Source of the DNA: JBCDJG01 sp038748065
GTDB taxonomy: Bacteria; Pseudomonadota; Gammaproteobacteria; Pseudomonadales; Halieaceae
Length of the DNA stretch: 64,000 nucleotides
Direction: 5' to 3'
NCBI GenBank assembly: GCA_038748065.1
Contig: JBCDJG010000002.1
Span: 98,864 to 162,863, forward strand
The position numbers and the translations under genes were made by a program. The notes beneath the pieces are model-generated. The model was not told the DNA's origin. It ran no database searches and saw only the letters and a program-made list of their open reading frames with translations. Positions 8,869-17,807 of the stretch are shown here, piece by piece; position 1 is the first letter of the stretch, and every line of letters begins with the position of its first letter.

Positions 8869-9642
8869 GTGCCTCTCAATGTCGAAGCGGTCGATTTGAC
8901 TCTTTCAGGTATACCCCTGCTTTCCGGCGTGAGTCTCACGCTGGAGGCGGGCAGAGTGTGCGCGATTCTGGGGCCTAATGGCGCTGGCAAGACCAGCCTG
9001 TTGAGAGTGATGGTTGGCGACCTGCCTGTCAGCGCTGGTACAGTAGTCTTCAACGGTGAGCCTATCAGCGACATTTCTGCCACCCGCCGGGCTCGCAATC
9101 TGGCTGTGCTGCCACAACAGACTTTGCTGAACTTCCCCTTCAGTGTTGAAGAGGTTGTGATGCTTGGCCGAACGCCGCACGCCACGGGTGCCGCGCGAGA
9201 CGCCGAGATCGTGGCCGAGGCCCTGGCCTGGGTTGATGGCACTTACCTGGCATCGCGAATCTACACGGAACTATCGGGCGGGGAAAAGCAGCGAGTTCAT
9301 CTGGCGCGGGTGCTTGCGCAGGTGTGGGAGCCAACGGATGACTGGCAGCGCTTTATAGTGCTGGATGAGCCCACCGCGTCTTTCGATCTATCGCACCAGC
9401 TATTAACCCTGGATATCATGCGCAGGCTGGCGCGTGATGGCGTGGGTGTTCTGGTTGTGCTGCATGATCTGAATCTGGCGGCACGCTGTGCTGATCAGAT
9501 TGTGCTGATGCAGTGTGGCCGAATAGCCAATGCCGGGCCGCCCGTTGATGTCTTGCAGCCTGATGTCATCCGTCGGGTGTTTGACGTTGAGGCGATTGTC
9601 ACAGAGCATCCAGCTGACGGTCTGCCGACGGTGATCCTGTGA
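8869..9642 (+). CDS. btuD: ABC transporter ATP-binding protein for cobalamin import
   Basis: Cytoplasmic ATPase of 257 residues that should pair with the BtuC-like permease. Walker A is GPNGAGKTS (35-43), the Q-loop lies in AVLPQQ, the signature LSGGEKQRVHLARVLAQ at about 135-151, Walker B FIVLDEPTASFD at about 162-173, and the switch His in VVLHDLNLAARCAD. The DEPTASFDLSHQ stretch and VPTDDWQ-like insert resemble the HmuV branch, so sequence alone could also suggest heme. Its place between btuC and cobU under a B12 riboswitch favours corrinoids. It starts at GTG 8869 with only two bases after the btuC stop. Confidence 0.9.
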   Translation: MPLNVEAVDLTLSGIPLLSGVSLTLEAGRVCAILGPNGAGKTSLLRVMVGDLPVSAGTVVFNGEPISDISATRRARNLAVLPQQTLLNFPFSVEEVVMLGRTPHATGAARDAEIVAEALAWVDGTYLASRIYTELSGGEKQRVHLARVLAQVWEPTDDWQRFIVLDEPTASFDLSHQLLTLDIMRRLARDGVGVLVVLHDLNLAARCADQIVLMQCGRIANAGPPVDVLQPDVIRRVFDVEAIVTEHPADGLPTVIL

Positions 9643-9652
9643 GGAAGCTCTG

Positions 9653-10174
9653 ATGACAGCGTATGTGCATTTGGTCCTGGGTGGTGCTCGATCAGGTAAG
9701 AGCCGTCTTGCCCAGGGCTGGGCGGAGAGCAGTGGCATGCAGCTCGTCTACATTGCCACCGCAGCCGCTGGTGATGGAGAGATGGCCTCTCGCATAGCGC
9801 GTCATCGCCAGGATCGGGACAGCCGCTGGCGCCTCGCGGAGGAGGAGCAATTGCTCTCCGAGTGCATTGCGCGCGAGCAGTCCCCCGACACGTGTTTGCT
9901 GGTGGACTGCCTGACCCTGTGGTTGAGCAATTGCCTGCACGCCGGCAACTGGGAAGCGCAGCGCGATGCGCTCCTGGAATTGCTCCCCTCCGTGCAAGGG
10001 CGCCTGCTGTTCGTGAGCAACGAAACGGGACTGGGGGTTGTGCCCATGGGTGAGTTGTCTCGACGTTTCGTTGATGAGTCGGGTTTGCTGCACCAGCGGC
10101 TGGCCGAGTTGTGTCAACGCGTCACGCTGGTAGCCGCTGGTCTGCCCCTCGACCTGAAAAATGAAGCACCTTAA
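9653..10174 (+). CDS. cobU: Adenosylcobinamide kinase / adenosylcobinamide-phosphate guanylyltransferase
   Basis: Bifunctional enzyme that phosphorylates adenosylcobinamide and then adds GMP from GTP, activating it for nucleotide loop attachment. The 173-residue protein shows the P-loop GARSGKSR (11-18), the IATA..GD.EM..RI..H...R block (33-54), the DCLTLWLSNCL motif and the SNETGLGVVP motif. GAGGAAG precedes the ATG by six bases. The last codons lie in a 13-base direct repeat (see the repeat at 10,157), so the tail NEAP may be a recent extension. The kinase step also allows salvage of imported cobinamide. Confidence 0.95.
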   Translation: MTAYVHLVLGGARSGKSRLAQGWAESSGMQLVYIATAAAGDGEMASRIARHRQDRDSRWRLAEEEQLLSECIAREQSPDTCLLVDCLTLWLSNCLHAGNWEAQRDALLELLPSVQGRLLFVSNETGLGVVPMGELSRRFVDESGLLHQRLAELCQRVTLVAAGLPLDLKNEAP

Positions 10175-10185
10175 AAATGAAGCAC
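10157..10185 (+). repeat. Short tandem duplication at the cobU 3' end
   Basis: The 13-base string AAAAATGAAGCAC occurs at 10157-10169 and 10173-10185, a period of 16 bases. The first copy encodes the last residues of CobU and the second lies in the short gap before cobT. It looks like a local slippage duplication that moved the stop codon region; it leaves the cobT ribosome binding site AAGGAG (10196-10201) intact. Confidence 0.75.
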
Positions 10186-10210
10186 ATGAGAAACGAAGGA
10201 GTTGAGTGAG

Positions 10211-11251
10211 ATGTCTTGGTGGCTATCGCCGGTGAAAGCGGTCTGCACAGAAAGCGCTGAGGCGGCACGGGCTCGCCAGGTAGAGCTGACCAAGCCCCCG
10301 GGGTCTCTGGGCATACTTGAAGATCTGGCCGTAGCCTTTGCAGGCTGGCAAGGGGTGGTAAAGCCGCAGCTGAATAGCGTCGAAATCGCGGTCTTTGCCG
10401 CGGACCACGGGGTAGTTGATGCTGGCGTATCCGCTTTCCCCAAGTCAGTGACGGGCGAGATGATCCGCAACTTCGCCACCGGAGGCGCAGCGATTTCTGT
10501 TCTGGCGCGTTCGCTTGGCGCGCGTTTTTCCGTGCTAAACCTGGGCACGGCTAATCCGCTTGGGCCCCTTGCTGGCGTTAGGGAACTGGGGCTGGCTCCG
10601 GGAACGGCTAACTTTTGCGAGTCACCCGCGATGAGCGAGGACGCTTTGCTCGCGGCGCTTGGGGCAGGCCAGGAAGCTGTTTCCGCGCACAGTGACCTGT
10701 TTATTGGCGGAGAAATGGGCATCGGCAACACCACGTCGGCTGCCGCATTGGCGAGCGTAATTCTAAATCTCCCGCCTGAGACGACGGTGGGCAGGGGAAC
10801 CGGCATTGATGATGATGGCCTGGAACGTAAGCGTGCCGCCGTAGAGGCAGGGCTTGCGCTTCACAAGGTGCCAAATGATGAGCCACTGACGGCGCTGCGT
10901 TGTCTGGGCGGCCTGGAAATCGCGGGACTCTTAGGTGCCTATATAGCGTGTGCGCAGCGCGGCATCCCTGTTCTGGTGGACGGCTATATCGCCTCTGCGG
11001 CAGCCTTGCTGGCCTGTTCGATCAACGCGGGCGTGCGCGACTGGCTGCTCTTTGGTCACCGTTCAGCCGAGCCGGGCCATCGCTACATTCTGGACCATCT
11101 GAAAGCTCGGCCTCTGCTCGATCTCGAGATGCGACTTGGGGAGGGAAGTGGGGCGGCGGTGGCAGTTCCGTTGCTGCATTCCGCCTTGGCCTTGCATAAC
11201 GGTATGGCGACCTTTGCCGAGGCAGCGGTCAGTGAAAAACAGGTGCCGTGA
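10211..11251 (+). CDS. cobT: Nicotinate-nucleotide--dimethylbenzimidazole phosphoribosyltransferase
   Basis: Makes alpha-ribazole phosphate, the lower-ligand precursor of cobalamin, from dimethylbenzimidazole and nicotinate mononucleotide. The 346-residue protein shows TKPPGSLGILEDLA near residue 27, FAADHGVVDAGVSAFPKSVT, the GEMGIGNTTSAAAL block and the GRGTGIDDDGLERK block, all characteristic of CobT; the late DGYIASAAALLA stretch is also present. ATG 10211 is preferred because AAGGAG ends nine bases ahead; an in-frame TTG at 10202 lies directly on that motif. It abuts cobS. Presence of CobT implies use of a benzimidazole-type lower ligand. Confidence 0.95.
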   Translation: MSWWLSPVKAVCTESAEAARARQVELTKPPGSLGILEDLAVAFAGWQGVVKPQLNSVEIAVFAADHGVVDAGVSAFPKSVTGEMIRNFATGGAAISVLARSLGARFSVLNLGTANPLGPLAGVRELGLAPGTANFCESPAMSEDALLAALGAGQEAVSAHSDLFIGGEMGIGNTTSAAALASVILNLPPETTVGRGTGIDDDGLERKRAAVEAGLALHKVPNDEPLTALRCLGGLEIAGLLGAYIACAQRGIPVLVDGYIASAAALLACSINAGVRDWLLFGHRSAEPGHRYILDHLKARPLLDLEMRLGEGSGAAVAVPLLHSALALHNGMATFAEAAVSEKQVP

Positions 11252-12013
11252 ATGACAGCCTCGGCGATTGAACATCGCAGGGCGTTTCTCCATGCGCTGC
11301 AGTTTCTGACCATCATACCGGTGCGCTTGAACAACGATCTGAGCCCGCATGAGCGTGGCCTGTCACTGCTCTGGTACCCTGCCGTTGGCCTGCTGCTGGG
11401 TCTTTTGCTGGCAGGCCTGGCTAAATTTTTGGCCGGGCCCTTCTACCTTGATGCGGCAATGGTCCTGTTTGCCTGGGTATTGCTCACCGGCGCCCTGCAC
11501 CTCGACGGGCTGGCAGACTGCGCCGACGCCCTGGTGGGCGGGCTCGGGGATCGTGAACGCCGGCTCGAGCTGCTGCGCGATCCGCTATGCGGCAGCATGG
11601 CAGTGGTCGCCCTGGTTATTGCGCTCGTACTCAAACTGGCTGCCCTGGCGGCGCTTGCCGAGGCGAAGTTGCTCACCTTGATTTGGCTGATACCCATGCT
11701 GGCCAGAGCCTGCGTGCTGCCGCTTTTTACCACGACGGCCTACGTCCGAGAAGGTGGGCTGGGGACATCGCTCGTTGAGGACCTCCCTCGCGCCCAGATT
11801 CCCTGGGCCCTGGGCCTTGCTGGCGTGATCGCACTGCTGGCCTTACCTGTAGGCGCCTGGCTCTTGCTGGCGCTTACCCTGCTGAGCCTATTCCTGCTGG
11901 TTCGCAGTTTTTCCCGGTCTCGCCTCGGCGGGTTCACGGGGGATGTGGCCGGCGCACTGATTGAACTGTCTGAGCTGGCCCTGTTGCTGGCGCTGGCGTG
12001 GTATCTGCTGTGA
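11252..12013 (+). CDS. cobS: Adenosylcobinamide-GDP ribazoletransferase (cobalamin synthase)
   Basis: Integral membrane enzyme that joins GDP-cobinamide to alpha-ribazole (phosphate), the last assembly step. The 253-residue protein begins ALQFLTIIPVR and carries the signature LTGALHLDGLADCADAL (about 77-93) and RDPLCGSMAV (about 110-119), with at least five hydrophobic segments. The late GGFTGDVAGALIELSE motif matches the family. ATG 11252 follows the cobT stop directly. The stop overlaps the btuF GTG start (GTGA). No alpha-ribazole phosphatase (cobC) is visible in this window. Confidence 0.95.
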   Translation: MTASAIEHRRAFLHALQFLTIIPVRLNNDLSPHERGLSLLWYPAVGLLLGLLLAGLAKFLAGPFYLDAAMVLFAWVLLTGALHLDGLADCADALVGGLGDRERRLELLRDPLCGSMAVVALVIALVLKLAALAALAEAKLLTLIWLIPMLARACVLPLFTTTAYVREGGLGTSLVEDLPRAQIPWALGLAGVIALLALPVGAWLLLALTLLSLFLLVRSFSRSRLGGFTGDVAGALIELSELALLLALAWYLL

Positions 12014-12906
12014 GAGGGCCGCTTGTTTGGATGCTTTGCATGGGCCTGGCAGCCCTGTGGGTGACCCCCGCCGCAGCCGAGATTCGAGCGACAGATGTAC
12101 TGGGTCGAGAAATCGTTCTGGAACAACCTGCACGCCGTATCGTCAGCCTGGCACCGCACATCACTGAGGTGGTCTACGCCGCGGGCGCGGGAGAAAAGTT
12201 GGTGGGTGCCGTGAGCTACAGTGACTACCCCGAGGCGGCCAAAGCACTTCCACGGGTGGGTTCTTATAAAAAGGTCAGTCTGGAACCGCTGGTCGAGCTT
12301 GAGCCCGACCTGGTGCTGGTTTGGCTGAGCGGTAATGGCGAGGACCTGGTAGCGCAGTTGGAGTCACTGGGTCTTCGTACCTTTGTGCAGGAGCCTCGTA
12401 CCTTGCAGGATGTCGCTGAAACGCTGATTCGGGTGGGCCAACTCGCAGGCACTGAAGCAGCGGCAGAGAGCTCAGCAGCGCAGTTTCTCGAACGCTATGC
12501 GGCGTTGAAGTCTCGCTACAGCGAACAGCGCGCGGTCACCGTGTACTACCAGATCTGGAATGAACCGCTGCTGACGCTGAATGGCGATCACCTGATCTCT
12601 GACGTGATCCGGCTTTGCGGTGGAGAGAACGCGTTTGCTGATGCTACGCCCCTGGTGTCGCGCATCAGCGTGGAATCCGTCCTCTTGGTTGATCCACAGG
12701 TCATCGTCGCCAGCGGCATGGACGAGGCGCGGCCGGACTGGCTCGACGACTGGCTGGACTGGCCTGCACTCACGGCGGTAGATAATGAGCAGCTCTACTT
12801 TGTGCCACCCGATCTGCTGCAGCGACACACACCAAGAATCATTGATGGCGCCGAGATATTGTGCAGACATCTTGAGAGGGCGCGCGCCACGTACTACCTG
12901 GACTGA
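12010..12906 (+). CDS. btuF: Periplasmic cobalamin-binding protein BtuF
   Basis: Periplasmic substrate-binding protein of 298 residues feeding the BtuC/BtuD importer. A signal peptide is visible (RGPLVWMLCMGLAALWV..PAAAE, cleavage near residue 24). The class III fold is recognisable from PARRIVSLAPHITEVVYAAGAGEKLVG, VSYSDYPEAAKALPRVGSY, LEPDLVL, and the late DDWLDWPALTAVDNEQLYFV block. GTG 12010 overlaps the cobS stop and gives a compact signal peptide; GTG 11998 is in frame but would add residues within cobS. It ends the run; the next gene starts 54 bases on and is not B12-related. Confidence 0.92.
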   Translation: MRGPLVWMLCMGLAALWVTPAAAEIRATDVLGREIVLEQPARRIVSLAPHITEVVYAAGAGEKLVGAVSYSDYPEAAKALPRVGSYKKVSLEPLVELEPDLVLVWLSGNGEDLVAQLESLGLRTFVQEPRTLQDVAETLIRVGQLAGTEAAAESSAAQFLERYAALKSRYSEQRAVTVYYQIWNEPLLTLNGDHLISDVIRLCGGENAFADATPLVSRISVESVLLVDPQVIVASGMDEARPDWLDDWLDWPALTAVDNEQLYFVPPDLLQRHTPRIIDGAEILCRHLERARATYYLD

Positions 12907-12960
12907 GGCTCTCGGCGCAAACCGCTTATACTCTGGGTGGTAGTAGATGGATGATGCGGT

Positions 12961-14271
12961 ATGTCTCTGAGGAATCAGCTTTTCAACAAGGCCAGCGTGG
13001 CGGCGCTACAGGTCCTGCGGCTTGCGGATGTTTACATCAGCAAGAGCAACATGGGCCGGCCCCTGGACGTGGCCCGACGCGACCCCCACCCCGGCTACGC
13101 CTACCTTCGCGCGCAAGGACCGGTGGTGCGTTCCTATGCGAGCCGCGGCTGGCTAATCGTGCACTTTGAGGCGGTCAAAGAGGCGTCGAGAGATCCGCGC
13201 TTCGGCAACGACATGCGCAAGAACCGTTTCCTGTCCCAGGTACTGCGTGCTGCTGCTGACGGCAAAACGGTACCAGTACTCGACAGTCCTTCGATGATCG
13301 TGCTCGACCCGCCTGACCATACCCGCATCCGTAAGCTTGCGAGTCAGGGCTTTACCAATCGCTACGTGCAGACGCTGACGCCAAAGATCGAGCGGATCAT
13401 TGATGAGTGTCTGGCAGGGCTTGATGGCGAGGGGGAAGTGGATATTGTGCAGCGCCTTGCGAATCCCTTGCCTGCCATCGTTATAGCAGAGATGCTCGGT
13501 TTACCCGAGTCGGACAGGCTGCAATTTCGCGCCTGGGCTGAGCGCATGCTGGGCATTTCAATGATCGGTGAACCCGATCGCATTGCCGATGCCACCTTGG
13601 CCAACGAAGAGCTGACGAACTATTTTCGCGAGGTCGTCGACCACAAGCGTACACAGCCGGACGACGGTATTATCAGCCAGCTGATTGTGGCGGAGGAGGA
13701 GGGTGATCGACTCACAGCCGACGAGATGTACGCCAACTGCACGCTCCTGCTGAATGCGGGCCACGTGACCACCTCCAGCCTGATCGGCACCGGTCTGTGG
13801 CTTCTGCTCCAGCACCCCGAGCAGTTAGCCTTGCTCAGAGAAAACCGTGGTTTGATGAGTAACGCGATTGACGAAATGCTGCGTTTCGAGGCGCCCGTGC
13901 AGTTCAGCCCGCGCTTCGCGCTGGAGGACATGGAATTCCACGGCAAGCGCATCAAGAAGAACCAGTTCGTGATGCTGCTGATTGCTGCTGCCAACCGCGA
14001 CCCGGTTGCCAACCCGAACCCTGATCGGTTCGACATTACGCGCGATACCATTAACCATGTCGCCTTTGGCCATGGCATCCACCTGTGCCTGGGCCTGGCG
14101 CTGGCGAAGCTGGAGGCGAAGCTTGCCTTCAATGCGATCCTCGATCGCTTCGATCAGCTGGAACTGATTGATACAGACCCGCCCTGGGCACCCAATGCCC
14201 TGGTGCGGGGCGTCGATCGCCTGCGTATCAGCTATCGAAGCGCCGCAGCTTCCAGTCGACAAAGTGCTTGA
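12961..14271 (+). CDS. Cytochrome P450 monooxygenase
   Basis: Soluble bacterial P450 of 436 residues. The heme-ligand block is FGHGIHLCLG with Cys376. The K-helix ExxR is Glu305-Arg308, and the I-helix oxygen-binding segment is NAGHVTTSS (265-273), where His replaces the more common acidic residue beside the Thr pair. Other family blocks are LDPPDHTRIRKL and ANRDP. Redox partner genes are not adjacent. Substrate is unknown; the downstream esterase-like gene converges and overlaps by 44 bases. The gene sits between the two B12 units, but nothing ties it to B12. GC content and codon use look like the neighbours. Confidence 0.92.
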   Translation: MSLRNQLFNKASVAALQVLRLADVYISKSNMGRPLDVARRDPHPGYAYLRAQGPVVRSYASRGWLIVHFEAVKEASRDPRFGNDMRKNRFLSQVLRAAADGKTVPVLDSPSMIVLDPPDHTRIRKLASQGFTNRYVQTLTPKIERIIDECLAGLDGEGEVDIVQRLANPLPAIVIAEMLGLPESDRLQFRAWAERMLGISMIGEPDRIADATLANEELTNYFREVVDHKRTQPDDGIISQLIVAEEEGDRLTADEMYANCTLLLNAGHVTTSSLIGTGLWLLLQHPEQLALLRENRGLMSNAIDEMLRFEAPVQFSPRFALEDMEFHGKRIKKNQFVMLLIAAANRDPVANPNPDRFDITRDTINHVAFGHGIHLCLGLALAKLEAKLAFNAILDRFDQLELIDTDPPWAPNALVRGVDRLRISYRSAAASSRQSA

Positions 14272-15124
14272 TCTGGCGCCAGGCTTCAGCTGCCTCCGGT
14301 ACGCCTGAGTTCACCAGACCCTGCCAGCCCTGGATCATCTCCGGCCAGCTCTCAAGAGTCACGTTTACGCCGGCCAGGCTGGCCCGCGCGGCCAGTTGCA
14401 GAGCACCCGGTGCCATCGTGTCGTGCTGGGCTACCTGCAGATAGAGGTGAGGGAGCCCCTGCAGGTTTGCGTGGCAGACCGACACTCTGGGATCGTCCAG
14501 TGGAATTTGACCTGCGGTGAATTCCAAGCCTCGATGACGTACCCACTCAGGCGTAAGGAAGGGGTCCCTGCCCTGCGGCGCAGCCGGAGGATTCAAATCG
14601 AACCAGCCGGTCAATGATACAAAACAAGCAGGCATAGGCAGGCCTTCCACTTTGGCCTGCACGAGGGTATCGATGGCCAGCCCGCCGCCGCATGATTCGC
14701 CCAGGACAACAATCTTTTCGGGTGCGGTGCCGCTCTGAAGCAGGCCGCGATAGGCATTGAGGCAATCCGTGGGCGCCGCCGGAAAAGGGTGTTCTGGCGC
14801 AAGGCGATAGTCCGGCATGACCACTGGTATGTCCAAGGCTTTGGCGATGATCTCGCCGTAAAAGTGGTAAACGTCGAGCGGGCAGGAGACGTACGCGCCG
14901 CCGTGGTAGTGCAGGGCCACGCAGGGGTCATCACCCTGATGATCATAGCGGTAGTGGCCGGCTCTGACGCCGCCGACGTCTTGGATCTCGATGCGCAGGT
15001 CATCGCTGGTAGGGTGGTCGTGATAGGGCGCCATGGTGGCGCGGACCTGTCGGTAATCCGCGGCCGGGTCGGCGAAGTCCGCGGGGACCAGGTCAATAAT
15101 CGTATTGAAAGCATCGCTTGCCAT
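14228..15124 (-). CDS. Alpha/beta hydrolase of the hormone-sensitive lipase type
   Basis: Probable cytoplasmic esterase of 298 residues. The oxyanion motif HYHGGAY (about 72-78) and nucleophile elbow GESCGG (about 142-147, Ser144) are those of the HSL/acetyl-hydrolase family; VMPDYRLAPEHPFPA follows the oxyanion motif as usual. A likely acid is Asp in VAQHDTMAPGA. The typical C-terminal His is not obvious (the expected H-F stretch reads MIQGWQGLVN), so the triad may be altered near the end. It converges on the P450 gene with a 44-base overlap. Substrate unknown. Confidence 0.85.
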   Translation of the reverse strand: MASDAFNTIIDLVPADFADPAADYRQVRATMAPYHDHPTSDDLRIEIQDVGGVRAGHYRYDHQGDDPCVALHYHGGAYVSCPLDVYHFYGEIIAKALDIPVVMPDYRLAPEHPFPAAPTDCLNAYRGLLQSGTAPEKIVVLGESCGGGLAIDTLVQAKVEGLPMPACFVSLTGWFDLNPPAAPQGRDPFLTPEWVRHRGLEFTAGQIPLDDPRVSVCHANLQGLPHLYLQVAQHDTMAPGALQLAARASLAGVNVTLESWPEMIQGWQGLVNSGVPEAAEAWRQIKHFVDWKLRRFDS

Positions 15125-15164
15125 GGAAGCCTCCGGGGTGGCGTCGCATGGCAGTGTAGCGCAA

Positions 15165-15776
15165 CTAGTAATCGACGCCCTGGCGCGCCTTGATGCCGGC
15201 CTTATAGGCGTGCTTGATTTCTTTCACTTCCGACACCGTATCCATGATGTCCTGTAGGGCGGAGCCGCCGCCACGCCCGGTAACAACCACGCTTTGTGAC
15301 TCCGGGCGATTGGCAAGTGCGCTCAACACGGTCTCCTCGTCGAGGTACTTGTAAGCGAGCATGTAGGTAAGCTCGTCCAGCACAACAAGATCGTAGCTAT
15401 CGTCCTTGAGCATGGGTTCGGCCAAAGCCCAGGTTCTTTCCGCCGCGGCGATATCCCCGCTGCGATCCTGCGTGTCCCAGGTAAACCCCGTGCCCATCTG
15501 GTGGAAATCAACCTGCGGGCACTGGTCCCGGACGTACATTTCCTCTCCGGATAGCTGCACCCCTTTGATGAATTGCACCACGCCGACTTTGTGGCCATAG
15601 CCCAGGGCGCGCAACACCATGCCGAAAGCGGAGCTGGTTTTGCCCTTGCCGTTGCCCGTCAGCAGTATCGAGACGCCGCGCTCTTCGTCGGCCGCTTCAA
15701 TGGCCGCATCGACCTTGGCCTTCTTCTTTTTCATCGCCGCGTTGTGCTTGGCGTCCTTCTTGCTCGTATCACTCAT
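15165..15776 (-). CDS. cobO: Cob(I)yrinic acid a,c-diamide adenosyltransferase
   Basis: Transfers the adenosyl group of ATP to Co(I) corrinoids. The 203-residue protein has a lysine-rich N-terminal helix, the P-loop TGNGKGKTSS (about 40-49), the block GKVGVVQFIKG-like (HKVGVVQFIKG), the DLVVLDELTYML Walker B (about 129-140) and VVVTGRGG near the end, all diagnostic of CobO/BtuR. It lies 50 bases downstream of btuB on the same strand and so is probably governed by the second riboswitch. It would adenosylate corrinoids that BtuB brings in as well as intermediates ahead of CobQ. Confidence 0.95.
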   Translation of the reverse strand: MSDTSKKDAKHNAAMKKKKAKVDAAIEAADEERGVSILLTGNGKGKTSSAFGMVLRALGYGHKVGVVQFIKGVQLSGEEMYVRDQCPQVDFHQMGTGFTWDTQDRSGDIAAAERTWALAEPMLKDDSYDLVVLDELTYMLAYKYLDEETVLSALANRPESQSVVVTGRGGGSALQDIMDTVSEVKEIKHAYKAGIKARQGVDY

Positions 15777-15825
15777 GTCCCTGTCCAGTTAGAGATCGCC
15801 CTGGCCTGCGCCGGGGCGAGTTTGC

Positions 15826-17700
15826 TCAGAAAGTGTAGCGCACGCCAGCATAGGCCGCGGTGCCGCGGGTATTAAAGCCCGGTACTTCCTCGTAGTCTTC
15901 GTCAAACAGGTTTTCGACCCGGCCGTAGATACTCAGCCCCTGCCAGATAGTGAAGCTGCCGTTGATGTCAACCACGGTGTAGTCGTCCAGCGAATCCTGG
16001 TCGAAATCTGCATCGTCACCGTCCCTGCCCTCGGCGCCGTAGGAGCCCCGAACGGCCAGCCCGAGCTGCAGCCGATCATTCAGTGTCTGCCACTGCAGCA
16101 CCAGATTTGCCAGATGCTCAGGCCGCCTGCGCCGAGGCAGACCGGCATCGGTCTCGGTATCGTTATAGGTATAGTTGAGGTTGATCGTGAGGCTATCGAG
16201 CAGCAAGGCCTGGCCGACGAGTTCGACGCCTTTTGAACTGTCTGTCCCGCTCCCTTGCAGGTACCCGCTGAAATTTGCCGGGTCAAATACAATCGGATCA
16301 GTAATTTCCTGATCGAAATAGGTCGCTTCCAGATAGAGGCCGCTGTCGTTTGCCCAAGCCAGGCCTAGATCCCAGCCTTCGCTTTCTTCTTCCTGCAGCT
16401 CGGTGCCCAGGGCTGGCGGAAAGGCCACATTTGGATCCTGGTTGTACGCAACCTCAAACAGGCTTGGTGCCCTGAATCCTGTGCCATAGGTGGCCTTGAG
16501 TTTGAGTTCACCAGAACTGAGATCGAACAGATAGGCGCCGCTCGCGCGGTAGCTGGTATAGCTGCCGAAATCCTCGTTATCGTCGTAACGTAGGCCAGCG
16601 GTAATGTAGAGACTATCGCCGAAGCCGCCCTGGTACTCCAGGTAGGCACTTTCCTGATCGCGCTCCCGCGTTTGGTCTCCGTTGTCGAATGACTCGTCCT
16701 GATACTCAAAGCCATAGACCAGCTTGAGTGCATCGCCGCCGCGGTATTGGCCCAGGTACTCCCAGCGCGTCAGCTCACCTTTGCCGAAAAAGGCGAGAGC
16801 GCCCTCGGTAAAGAACTCACGTTCTATATCGTTCTCCATGTAGCTGATTTCGTGCTGGAAGATGTCGTAGTCGAGTTGGGCGACAGCGCGCCAGGCCTGC
16901 TGCTCGAATGAGTTGGTGCAGTTGTCAGAGCGCGAGAAACTGGCATCGAAGCAGTTGTCAAACTCGCCATCACTGTCAACGTCCCGGGCGATCAGTTCCA
17001 GGCGTGCCGACTCGCCGGCATTGATGCCGATGCGTCCGTGTAATGTTGTGTTTTCATAGCCATCGTCATCGCGCGATAGATCATCGGTGCGTGAGTTAAA
17101 ACCATCAGTCTCGTAGTCGGTGGCAGAAATAGCGCCATCGATGGTTCCGTTACCACCGGCAATATTGGCAGCGATCTGCTGCGTGCCATAGCGCCCCCCC
17201 TCCGCGGAAACGTCTGCCTCTAAGCCGTCGCTTACGCTATTAGTGGTGATATTGATTACACCACCCGCGTCTGCGCCGTAGGTCAGCCCCTGTGGGCCGC
17301 GAAGGACTTCTACCCGATCAACACCGTTTGCCAACACGTGCTGAAAATTCGGGCCTGCCTGCGTACCGGACGTGTCAGAAATATCGATGCCGTCAATAAA
17401 GACGCGCGTGCGGTTGCCGTCCTCGCCCCTGATGCGTACGGCCGTGGGTGCGCCGACGCCGCCCGTATTGCTGACACCAATGCCCGGTAGCGTGCGCAGT
17501 GCGTCTGCCAGGGTGTTGTAGCCCAGGGCCTGAATGTCCGCGCCTTCCAGCACGGAGACGGAAGTGCCAATTTCACGCAGTGGCATAGGCACGCGGGAGG
17601 AAACGACGACGATTTCCTCCAACTTGTTGTTGTCTTCTTCGGCGAAGACCGGAGTAACGCCAGCGATCAGCAGGGCCGACAGTGGTAGATACTTCTTCAT
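15826..17700 (-). CDS. btuB: TonB-dependent vitamin B12 receptor BtuB
   Basis: Outer membrane receptor of 624 residues. It has a signal peptide (MKKYLPLSALLIAGVTPVFA), a TonB box LEEIVVVSS close to the mature N-terminus, a plug domain (VLEGADIQALGYNTLADALRTLPGI, GVDRVEVLRGPQGLTYG) and a beta-barrel ending in AYAGVRYTF with the terminal Phe needed for outer membrane assembly. A cobalamin riboswitch lies about 110-250 bases upstream, and cobO follows. Corrinoids are therefore the likely ligand. No tonB-exbB-exbD set is adjacent; the ExbB-like/DUF2149 pair of the divergent operon might serve it or the CobN-like protein. Confidence 0.93.
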   Translation of the reverse strand: MKKYLPLSALLIAGVTPVFAEEDNNKLEEIVVVSSRVPMPLREIGTSVSVLEGADIQALGYNTLADALRTLPGIGVSNTGGVGAPTAVRIRGEDGNRTRVFIDGIDISDTSGTQAGPNFQHVLANGVDRVEVLRGPQGLTYGADAGGVINITTNSVSDGLEADVSAEGGRYGTQQIAANIAGGNGTIDGAISATDYETDGFNSRTDDLSRDDDGYENTTLHGRIGINAGESARLELIARDVDSDGEFDNCFDASFSRSDNCTNSFEQQAWRAVAQLDYDIFQHEISYMENDIEREFFTEGALAFFGKGELTRWEYLGQYRGGDALKLVYGFEYQDESFDNGDQTRERDQESAYLEYQGGFGDSLYITAGLRYDDNEDFGSYTSYRASGAYLFDLSSGELKLKATYGTGFRAPSLFEVAYNQDPNVAFPPALGTELQEEESEGWDLGLAWANDSGLYLEATYFDQEITDPIVFDPANFSGYLQGSGTDSSKGVELVGQALLLDSLTINLNYTYNDTETDAGLPRRRRPEHLANLVLQWQTLNDRLQLGLAVRGSYGAEGRDGDDADFDQDSLDDYTVVDINGSFTIWQGLSIYGRVENLFDEDYEEVPGFNTRGTAAYAGVRYTF

Positions 17701-17807
17701 GGTGAATCCTCAATTGCCTGTAATGGGTGGCGACTGAGGGAGGGGATAACAAAGGAAACACGGCGCAAAAGCACCGGGCGACCTGGATAAGAGCCCTCCG
17801 CTCTATC

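Noticed and set aside
9653..10174. cobU could have been read as a broken gene because of its odd tail
   Set aside because: All CobU motifs are intact and only the last few residues lie in the repeat.
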